Below, piece by piece: positions 42,262-49,037 of a DNA stretch of 64,000 nt. The notes beneath the pieces were generated by a model that had not been told where the DNA came from, did no database searches, and worked only from the letters and a program-made list of their open reading frames with translations. The stretch's first letter is position 1. Every line of letters starts with the position of its first letter. The stretch comes from Sandarakinorhabdus cyanobacteriorum (GTDB lineage: Bacteria > Pseudomonadota > Alphaproteobacteria > Sphingomonadales > Sphingomonadaceae), in assembly GCF_002251755.1 (NCBI RefSeq), contig NZ_NOXT01000116.1:1-64000 (forward strand), given 5' to 3'. The translations under genes were made by a program, and so were the position numbers.

Positions 42262-42708
42262 ATGAACACCACCCGTAATGCTGCCGCCGGTGAACATCTG
42301 CTGCGCGGGGCCCTGATCCTGTTTTTCCTGGGCTTTGGCCTCTACAAGTTCACTGCGGTCGAAGCCGCCGCCATCCAGCCGCTGATGGCCAACAGCCCGT
42401 TCTTCAGCTGGCTCTATGCGCTGTTCAGCGTGCAGGGCGCTTCCAATCTGATCGGCGTCTATGAGGTGGCCGCTGCCCTGTTGCTGCTGGCGCGGCCCTG
42501 GTCGGCGCGGGCCGGGCTGATCGGCAGCTTGATGATTGCCGTGGCGCTCTTCGGCACCCTCAGCTTCCTGTTCACCACGCCCAATGCCGGCGGCGATCTG
42601 CAGGGCTTCATCCTGAAGGATATCGGCCTCCTGGCCATTGCCTTGTGGTCGGCGCTGGAAAGCCGCGCCGCGCTGCCGGCCGCCCGTTCCAGGCTTGCCA
42701 TGGCCTGA
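42262..42708 (+). CDS. RclC/YkgB-like inner membrane protein (DUF417)
   Basis: 148-aa protein with four predicted membrane helices. GLYKFTAVEAAAIQPLMANSPFFSWLY, VQGASNLIGVYEVAAALLLL and GTLSFLFTTPNAG are strongly typical of DUF417. E. coli RclC belongs to this family and is needed for resistance to reactive chlorine species. GGAG precedes the ATG at 42262. Two copies of the MarR operator lie in its leader. It probably protects against hypochlorous acid or electrophile stress, but the biochemical activity is unknown. Confidence 0.88.
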   Translation: MNTTRNAAAGEHLLRGALILFFLGFGLYKFTAVEAAAIQPLMANSPFFSWLYALFSVQGASNLIGVYEVAAALLLLARPWSARAGLIGSLMIAVALFGTLSFLFTTPNAGGDLQGFILKDIGLLAIALWSALESRAALPAARSRLAMA

Positions 42709-42762
42709 TCACGCCGTCCCCCCGGCTTGACGACATGCCCGCCGCACGCCAGCGTGGCGGGC

Positions 42763-42957
42763 ATGTTCGATGATGATCTGCCCAGGAAGAAACATGACCT
42801 CCTTGCCGATCTGGCGCGGGAGGATCTGGACCGTCTGTCCATCGCCGATCTGGATGAGCGCATCGCCGCGCTGGAGGCCGAACTGGCGCGCGCCAGGGCG
42901 AAGCGCGACGGGGCCGCCAAGTTCCGCGCCGCGGCCGACAGTCTGTTCAAGTCATGA
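42763..42957 (+). CDS. DUF1192 family protein
   Basis: 64-aa protein. It starts MFDDDLPRKKH and ends in a coiled-coil-like helix (LSIADLDERIAALEAELARARAKRDGAAKFRAAADSLF without its last residues), as in alphaproteobacterial DUF1192. Function unknown. The start is the ATG at 42763; an upstream in-frame ATG at 42727 lacks conservation. Its TGA overlaps the ATG of the class IV aminotransferase gene. Confidence 0.85.
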   Translation: MFDDDLPRKKHDLLADLAREDLDRLSIADLDERIAALEAELARARAKRDGAAKFRAAADSLFKS

Positions 42958-43904
42958 CCGGCCATCAGACCTCATTGGGCACGCATGATTATGCGCCCGA
43001 TGCCCGCAACGAAACCATCCTGATCAACGTGAACGGCGTGCTGCGCCCGCGCGCCGAAGCGATGGTGAGCGTGTTTGATTCGGGCTTCATGCTCGGCGAC
43101 GGTGTGTGGGAGGGCCTGCGCGTCCATGCCGGGCGCGTGGCCTTTCTGGACCAGCATCTCGACCGGCTGTGGGAAGGCGCCAAGGCCATTTTCATGGACA
43201 TCGGCATCAGCCGCGACGAGCTGGAACGGCGGATTTACGCCACCATCGACGCGAACGCGATGACCGCCTGCCATATCAGGCTGATGGTGACGCGCGGCCT
43301 GCGCTCCACCCCCTATCAGGATCCCCGCGTGGTGGTGTCACCGGCCACCATCGTCATCATTGCCGAGCACAAGGACCCGCTGCCCAGCACCATCGAGAAG
43401 GGCATCCGCCTTGCCACCGTGCATGTGCGGCGCGGTTATCCGGACGTGCAGGACCCGAAGCTGAACAGCCATTCGAAGCTCAACTGCATCACCGCCTGCA
43501 TCCAGGCGACGCAAGCCGGGGCGGACGAGGCGTTGATGCTGGATCCACACGGCTTTGTGGCGACATGCAATTCCACGCATTTCTTCATCGTGAAGCGCAA
43601 CCGGCGCGGCGTGCAGGAGGTGTGGACATCGAGCGGCGATTATTGCCTGGCCGGCATCACGCGCGGCAACGTGATCCGCGTGTGCGAGGATCATGGCATC
43701 CCGGTGTTTGAGAAGAATTTCAGCCTGACCGATGTCTATTCGGCGGATGAGGCCTTTGTGACCGGCACCTTTGCCGGCGTGGTGCCGGTGACCAGCATTG
43801 ATGGCCGGCCGCTGACCCCGGCGCGCGGGCCGATGGTGGAACGGCTGCAGGGCCTGTATCGCGCCCTGATCGAAGCCGATGTGGCGGCGCGGGGGCGGCC
43901 GTGA
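42954..43904 (+). CDS. class IV PLP-dependent aminotransferase
   Basis: 316-aa fold-type IV enzyme, related to D-amino-acid and branched-chain aminotransferases and aminodeoxychorismate lyase. VFDSGFMLGDGVWEGLRVHAGR is the N-terminal hallmark. The PLP Lys is probably in LNSHSKLNC, and Glu of the family lies in ADEALMLDPHGFVAT. The substrate cannot be told by eye. It overlaps the downstream sulfotransferase-like gene (GTGA), a pair found as one fused protein in plants (from memory of Arabidopsis annotation). Confidence 0.87.
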   Translation: MTGHQTSLGTHDYAPDARNETILINVNGVLRPRAEAMVSVFDSGFMLGDGVWEGLRVHAGRVAFLDQHLDRLWEGAKAIFMDIGISRDELERRIYATIDANAMTACHIRLMVTRGLRSTPYQDPRVVVSPATIVIIAEHKDPLPSTIEKGIRLATVHVRRGYPDVQDPKLNSHSKLNCITACIQATQAGADEALMLDPHGFVATCNSTHFFIVKRNRRGVQEVWTSSGDYCLAGITRGNVIRVCEDHGIPVFEKNFSLTDVYSADEAFVTGTFAGVVPVTSIDGRPLTPARGPMVERLQGLYRALIEADVAARGRP

Positions 43905-44635
43905 CCATCCGCATTGCCCAACCCCTTCGCATTGCCATGTGGTCGGGCCCGCGCAACCTGTCGACCGCGATGATGCGCAGCTTTGGCGCCCGCAGCGACT
44001 GCCATGTCAGCGACGAGCCTTATTATGGCGCCTATCTGAAGCAGACCGGCGATGATCATCCGATGGCGGCCGAGGTCATCGCTGCCATGGACTGTGATTG
44101 GCACAGCGTGACCGCCGCGCTGTCGGGCGCGTGCGACCGGCCGGTCTGGTATCAGAAGCACATGGTTCACCACATGGTCGGGCCGGTCGATCTGTTCAGC
44201 CTTGCGGGCTTTCGTCATGCCTTCCTGATCCGCGCGCCGGAACGGGTGATCGCCAGCTATGCCGCCAAGCGGGAGGTGGTGACGGCACAAGGGCTGGGCT
44301 TTGCCAGGCAGCGCGACTGGTTCGAACGGCTGGCCGACCAGGCGGGCCAGGCGCCGCCGGTGGTTGATTCGGCCGATGTGCTGCGCGATCCGGCCGGCAC
44401 GCTGGCCCGGCTGTGCGCGGCGCTGGGCCTTGATTGGGACCCGGCCATGCTGCGCTGGGCGCCGGGGCCGCGGGTGACGGACGGCGTGTGGGCGCCGCAC
44501 TGGTATGGCCGGGTGCTGGCCTCCACCGGCTTTGATGCCGCCGAAGGGCCGCTGCCGGTGCTGGACGGCGAGGCGGCGCGGGTGCGCGATGAATGCCGCC
44601 CGCATTATGAGGCGATGGCGGCGCATCGCATCTGA
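43901..44635 (+). CDS. sulfotransferase-like P-loop protein
   Basis: 244-aa protein with a sulfotransferase-type fold: the N-terminal phosphosulfate-like loop IAMWSGPRNLSTAMMRSF, a middle segment HAFLIRAPERVIASYAAKRE resembling the 3'-phosphate-binding region, and a C-terminal GPRVTDGVWAPHWYGRVL. True sulfotransferase activity is not shown for this branch. GTG start overlapping the aminotransferase stop. The pairing suggests they act on one substrate (inference). Confidence 0.8.
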   Translation: MTIRIAQPLRIAMWSGPRNLSTAMMRSFGARSDCHVSDEPYYGAYLKQTGDDHPMAAEVIAAMDCDWHSVTAALSGACDRPVWYQKHMVHHMVGPVDLFSLAGFRHAFLIRAPERVIASYAAKREVVTAQGLGFARQRDWFERLADQAGQAPPVVDSADVLRDPAGTLARLCAALGLDWDPAMLRWAPGPRVTDGVWAPHWYGRVLASTGFDAAEGPLPVLDGEAARVRDECRPHYEAMAAHRI

Positions 44636-44756
44636 GGTCCTCCCCAAACTTGTTTGGGGAGGTGCCGAGCGGAGCGAGGCGGAGGGGCAGGGACTGCACA
44701 AGCCCCTCCACCGCCGTGCCGGCGGTCCCCCTCCCCAAACCAGTTTGGGGAGGACC
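44636..44756. repeat. palindromic intergenic repeat, family C
   Basis: Outer inverted arms GGTCCTCCCCAAACTTGTTT... and the complement of that pattern at 44731-44756 (CTCCCCAAACCAGTTTGGGG then AGGACC). Each arm is itself a small hairpin (CCCCAAAC..GTTTGGGG). The inner part GGCGGAGGGGC pairs with GCCCCTCCACC. It has the same architecture as family B but a different core, and lies between two genes on the plus strand. Confidence 0.8.
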
Positions 44757-44840
44757 TTGTGTCTCAAATCAAAAGCGACAGGTTGCCCAAGGCTGACGCG
44801 CGCGTAATCTGCGCCGCGTCATGACTTGGGGAGTGGACCC

Positions 44841-45938
44841 GTGAACTTCGATTTTTCCGACGAAGCCAAGGAACTGGGCGAACAGGCGAAGAAGCTGCTC
44901 GCCGAAAAGGCCGGCACCGGCCCGGCGCGCAAGGCGATGGCGGCCGATGCGCCGGCCATGGACGCGGCGCTGTGGAAGGAGATCAGCGAGCTGGGCTGGA
45001 CGGCGGCGCGCGTGCCGGAAGCCCATGGCGGCCTCGGCCTTTCGGTGGAGGAGGTTGCCCAGCTGGCCGAAGCCGCCGGCGGCAGCCTGGCGCATGTGCC
45101 GCTCGTGTCCACCCTGCTCGCCACCGAAGCGCTGGTGCTGGCCGGCACCGAGGCACAGCAGGCCAAATGGCTGCCCGGCATCGCCAGCGGCGAGACCATC
45201 GCCTGCGTGGCGTGGAGCGAGTCCGGCGCGGTGAACCCGGCCAATGTGCGGACCGAGGCCAAGGGCGGCAAGCTGACCGGCGTGAAGCAGCCGGTCGCCG
45301 ATCTGGCTGTTGCCCATGTCGCCATCGTGGTGGCCGCCGGTGCCGATGGCCCGCAGCTGCACATCGTCGATCTGAACGGGGCCGACACGGCGGCGGTGGA
45401 AACGCTTGATCTCGTCCGCCGCCATGGCCGGCTGACGCTGAACGCCACCCCGGCTGAGGCGCTGGGCACGGTCGGCGATTATCAGGATTGGCTCGACCGC
45501 GCGGCGGTGATCCTGGCCTATGAGGCGATTGGCACCGCCGGTGCCGCGATGGCGATGACGGTGGATTATGCCAAGACCCGCGTTGCCTTTGGCCAGAAGA
45601 TCGGCCGCTATCAGGCGGTGAAGCACAAGTGCGCCGACATGTATATCAAGCTGGAACTGGCCCGCGCCCATGCCCTGCATGGCCTGGCCATGATCGGCAC
45701 CAACGGCGCCGAATTGCGCCAGGCTGCGGCAGCGGCGCGCGTCGCCAGCCTCGATGCGCTGGCCTATTGTGCCGAGGAGAATGTGCAGCTGCACGGCGGC
45801 ATCGGGTTCACCTGGGAAAGCGATTGCCAGTTTTATTACCGCCGCAACCGGGCGCTGGTGGCCGCGCTGGGCCCGCGCGGCTGGTGGGCGGAACGGCTGG
45901 TGCGCGCGCTGGAACAGCGCAACCGCGCGGCCGCGTGA
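44841..45938 (+). CDS. acyl-CoA dehydrogenase family protein, subunit 1
   Basis: 365-aa flavoprotein of the acyl-CoA dehydrogenase fold. The C-terminal AYCAEENVQLHGGIGFTWESD with a Glu in the catalytic-base region is clear. The middle FAD-binding segment reads CVAWSESGAVNP, lacking the usual E/T-P-x-A-G-S-D pattern. GGGGAG sits before the GTG at 44841, fixing the start over a TTG at 44826. A second acyl-CoA dehydrogenase follows after 21 bp; paired divergent subunits of this type form heterotetramers in steroid side-chain degradation. Confidence 0.87.
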   Translation: MNFDFSDEAKELGEQAKKLLAEKAGTGPARKAMAADAPAMDAALWKEISELGWTAARVPEAHGGLGLSVEEVAQLAEAAGGSLAHVPLVSTLLATEALVLAGTEAQQAKWLPGIASGETIACVAWSESGAVNPANVRTEAKGGKLTGVKQPVADLAVAHVAIVVAAGADGPQLHIVDLNGADTAAVETLDLVRRHGRLTLNATPAEALGTVGDYQDWLDRAAVILAYEAIGTAGAAMAMTVDYAKTRVAFGQKIGRYQAVKHKCADMYIKLELARAHALHGLAMIGTNGAELRQAAAAARVASLDALAYCAEENVQLHGGIGFTWESDCQFYYRRNRALVAALGPRGWWAERLVRALEQRNRAAA

Positions 45939-45959
45939 TCGGGTTACGGGAGAGGCAAG

Positions 45960-47186
45960 ATGAATTTCAACGACACCCCGCAGGAAGCCGAATATCGCGC
46001 GACGGTGCGCGCCTGGCTGGAAGCGAACGCCGCCGAATATCGGGAGCCGCCGGCCGACAGCTGGAAACTGCCCGAGTTCATCGCGCGTTCGAAGGCCTGG
46101 CAGGCCAAGAAGCACGCCGCCGGATATACCGGCATCACCTGGCCCAAGATGTTCGGCGGCCAGGGCCTGACCCCGATGCACAGCATCATCTATGGCCAGG
46201 AGGAAAGCCGCTGGCACGTGCCGCAGGGCCTCTATTCCATCGGCCTTGGCATGTGCATTCCCACCGTCTTCACCCACGGCCAGCCCGATGTGATCCAGCG
46301 TTATGTGCCGAAAGCGCTGCTGGGCGAGGAGGTGTGGTGCCAGCTGTTTTCCGAACCGGCGGCCGGGTCTGACCTCGCCGGCATCCGCACCAAGGCGGTG
46401 CGCGATGGCGATGAATGGGTGATCGATGGCCAGAAGGTGTGGACCAGCTTTGCCCACGCCAGCGATTACGGCATCGTGGTCACCCGCACCGATCCCAGCC
46501 TGCCCAAGCACAAGGGCCTGACCATGTTCATCGTGAACATGAAGGCTAGCGGAGTGACGGTGAAGGGCATCAAGCAGATGTCGGGCGGCAGCGATTTCAA
46601 TGAGGTGTTCTTCGATGGCGTGCGCGTCCATGATTCGCACCGGCTCGGCGCTGTCGGCGATGGCTGGAAGGTGGCGCTGACCACGCTGATGCACGAGCGT
46701 CTCGCCGTCGGCGGAAAGCCGCGCTATGCGCCCGGCTATGAAACGCTGATGAAGCTGGCGCGCGGCGTGGATGCCCCCGATGGCAACCCGGCGATTGCCG
46801 CCAGCGACGTGCGCCAGAAGATCGCCCAGACCTATATCAACGATCAGGGCATCAAGCTGACCCAGATGCGCGCGCTCTCGGCATTGTCAAAGGGCCAGGT
46901 GCCGGGGCCGGAACAGTCCATCTCCAAGGTGGTGGTGGCCAAGACCATGCAGGATCTGGCCAGCTTCGCGCTGGATCTGTCGGGCGGCGATGGTTTTGTC
47001 GCCGGGGCGGACGCCGATCCCGAATTGGCCAAGCTGCAGGGCAGCTATCTCGGCTCGGCCGGTCTGCGCATTGCCGGCGGGACGGACGAAATCCTGAGGA
47101 ACATCATCGCCGAACGCGTGCTCGGCCTGCCCGGCGACATGCGGCCGGACAAGGACACGCCGTTCAACCAGGCGGTGACTGCGTAA
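45960..47186 (+). CDS. acyl-CoA dehydrogenase family protein, subunit 2
   Basis: 408-aa flavoprotein. The complete FAD/substrate motif CQLFSEPAAGSDLAGIRTKA lies at about 130-150, with WVIDGQKVWTS after it and the C-terminal RIAGGTDEILRNIIAERVLGLP. It oxidises acyl-CoA thioesters at C2-C3; the chain type is unknown. GGGAGAGG precedes the ATG. It is coupled to subunit 1 by a 21-bp gap and probably forms a complex with it. No thiolase or hydratase is adjacent. Confidence 0.9.
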   Translation: MNFNDTPQEAEYRATVRAWLEANAAEYREPPADSWKLPEFIARSKAWQAKKHAAGYTGITWPKMFGGQGLTPMHSIIYGQEESRWHVPQGLYSIGLGMCIPTVFTHGQPDVIQRYVPKALLGEEVWCQLFSEPAAGSDLAGIRTKAVRDGDEWVIDGQKVWTSFAHASDYGIVVTRTDPSLPKHKGLTMFIVNMKASGVTVKGIKQMSGGSDFNEVFFDGVRVHDSHRLGAVGDGWKVALTTLMHERLAVGGKPRYAPGYETLMKLARGVDAPDGNPAIAASDVRQKIAQTYINDQGIKLTQMRALSALSKGQVPGPEQSISKVVVAKTMQDLASFALDLSGGDGFVAGADADPELAKLQGSYLGSAGLRIAGGTDEILRNIIAERVLGLPGDMRPDKDTPFNQAVTA

Positions 47187-47243
47187 CCGCCACAGGCGGG
47201 ACAAATTGGGGCGCTGGCCAGCCGGCCGGCGCTCCTTTTGCTG

Positions 47244-48014
47244 TCAGGTCGCCGGGCAGCCTTCCGGCACCGGGGCCAGGCTCAATTCGGCGCGGGCCTT
47301 TTCCAGATCGGCCTTGTAATCGCGCGTGTCCTCGATGCGCTGGTAAAGCGCGGTGGCCATCAGCCGCCCGCCCACCACGTCCGACGCCCAGTGCACCCGG
47401 CAGGCGATGCGCAGATCGCCGGTGGACTTGCCGAACTTCAGGATCTCGGTGCTGCGCGCGGGCCGCGCATCCGACAGGATCAGGCCCCACAGCCAGCCCA
47501 CCGCGGCATGGCCGGACGGATAGGCAAAGCCCAGGGGCTTGCCGCCATCCTTGGCATGATCGGGATCACAGGCCTTGCCGCCATCGGTGGTGAACGGGCG
47601 TTGGCGCTTGTAATGTTCCTTGGCGGCAAACACGGCGCGGCCCAGATCGGTGCCGGCGCGGCGCAGCAGGGCCATGGTGGCTGGCGTGGTTTCCGCGGAC
47701 AATTGCGCCCCCAGCGCGCAGCTGATCGCCTTGACGAAGCTCGGGCTGGTCACGCTCAACTGGCCAATGGCGCGCTGCCATTCGGGGCCGCCGATGCCCT
47801 TGCGGCTCTGGCGATAGACGAATTCATCCGCTTCGGCCTCGCTGCTGCCGGCCGCGGGCGGCGGCGGCAACAGGCGCAGCATGCTGAGCGGCTGCATGCG
47901 TTCGACATAGCCGGCCGGGGCGGCGCTGCCCGTCATTGCGGGCGGGGCCGCAGGGGCTGCCGGCTGGGCGGCGGCCGCGTTGGCGGTGAGCAACAGGGGC
48001 AGGATCAGGCGCAT
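47244..48014 (-). CDS. class A acid phosphatase (PAP2), exported, copy 1
   Basis: 256-aa protein with a signal peptide (MRLILPLLLTANAAAAQ). PAP2 motifs in order: KEHYKRQRPF, YPSGHAAVGW and CRVHWASDVVGGR, giving the phosphate-binding Lys/Arg and the two catalytic His of PhoN-type non-specific acid phosphatases. The substrate is probably periplasmic phosphomonoesters. The start is the ATG at 48014. It lies 13 bp after a clear paralogue (48028-48792), so the pair arose by tandem duplication. Confidence 0.89.
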   Translation of the reverse strand: MRLILPLLLTANAAAAQPAAPAAPPAMTGSAAPAGYVERMQPLSMLRLLPPPPAAGSSEAEADEFVYRQSRKGIGGPEWQRAIGQLSVTSPSFVKAISCALGAQLSAETTPATMALLRRAGTDLGRAVFAAKEHYKRQRPFTTDGGKACDPDHAKDGGKPLGFAYPSGHAAVGWLWGLILSDARPARSTEILKFGKSTGDLRIACRVHWASDVVGGRLMATALYQRIEDTRDYKADLEKARAELSLAPVPEGCPAT

Positions 48015-48027
48015 GGCGTCCCTTTCA

Positions 48028-48792
48028 TCAGCAGAAAAATGCCGGCGGCGCACTCGCCGCCTCGGCACGGGCCTTGGCCAGATCGGCGCGATAGGCCGGG
48101 CTGGCCGACAATTGGCGGTGCAACAGGCCGGCCAGGGTGCGGCTGGCCGCGATATCCGACGGCCAGTGCACCCGGCAGGCCACCCGCAGATTGCCGGTGT
48201 CGCGGCCGAACGCGTCCAAATCGCTGGCCCGGGCCGGTGTCACATCGGCGAGCACCAGCGCCCACAGCGCCGCCGTGGTGCCATGGCCCGACGGGTAGGA
48301 AAAATCCGGATCGGCCGGCTTGCCCGGCCTGCCCATCAGATCGCACGCCTCACCGCCATCGGTGGTGAACGGGCGCGGGCGGGCAAATTTGTCCTTGGCG
48401 GCGTTGACGGCGCGCCGGGCATCCTGGGCACTGCGGCTGAGCAGGGTGACCAGATGCGGCGTCAGCTTGGCGTCGAGCTGGCGGCCAAAGGCGCAGCTCA
48501 ATTGCTGGCGATAGGCTGGCAGATTCAGCGAGCGCTGGGCCCGGGCGCGCTGCCAGTCGCGGCTGCCGATGCCGCTGGCGGCGGCGGCATAGGCGGCGCG
48601 ATCCTCGCGCTCGGCCGCGCTGCCCGGTGCCGGTGGCGGCGGCAGCTGCCTGACAACGGCGGTCACCGCCGGCTGCGGCAGATAGGGCGCAGCGCCCTTC
48701 TGCGCCAGGCCCTGGCCGCTGGCCGGCACCGCCAGCACCAGGCCGGCGATGGCGGTGAGCAGCCGGGCAGATGATGTTCGGATTGTCCCCAT
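48028..48792 (-). CDS. class A acid phosphatase (PAP2), exported, copy 2
   Basis: 254-aa paralogue of the previous gene. Signal peptide (RLLTAIAGLVLAVPASGQ), then KDKFARPRPFTTDGGEACD, YPSGHGTTAALW and CRVHWPSDIAASR carry the three PAP2 motifs. Both copies share the L-PPPP and WQRA segments before the motifs. The start is the ATG at 48792; an open frame upstream crosses the clpA promoter region. It is divergent from clpA. Confidence 0.88.
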   Translation of the reverse strand: MGTIRTSSARLLTAIAGLVLAVPASGQGLAQKGAAPYLPQPAVTAVVRQLPPPPAPGSAAEREDRAAYAAAASGIGSRDWQRARAQRSLNLPAYRQQLSCAFGRQLDAKLTPHLVTLLSRSAQDARRAVNAAKDKFARPRPFTTDGGEACDLMGRPGKPADPDFSYPSGHGTTAALWALVLADVTPARASDLDAFGRDTGNLRVACRVHWPSDIAASRTLAGLLHRQLSASPAYRADLAKARAEAASAPPAFFC

Positions 48793-49037
48793 GGCTTCAT
48801 TCTGCCTTCGCGGCCGGCCATCTGGCCAGAAAAAACCGCAGGCCACGCCAGCGCCAAGGGCTGTTCGGTCCCTGTGCGACCCCTGTGCGACCATGCCACA
48901 GCTATAAAAGCGGCCAGCTGGGCCGTTTGCCCCTTGATGTTTGGCCATGCCGGGCAGACATTGGGGACAAGGCCCGACATCTGGCCGGGCCGGCAATGGT
49001 GCTGATTTCCCCCCGAAACAGCGCCCCGGAGAATTTG

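Noticed and set aside
48771-49037. N-terminal extension of the clpA frame
   Set aside because: Family similarity begins at MPSFTRELEKTLHNAL (49038), which has a good ribosome site; the extension crosses the divergent promoter region.
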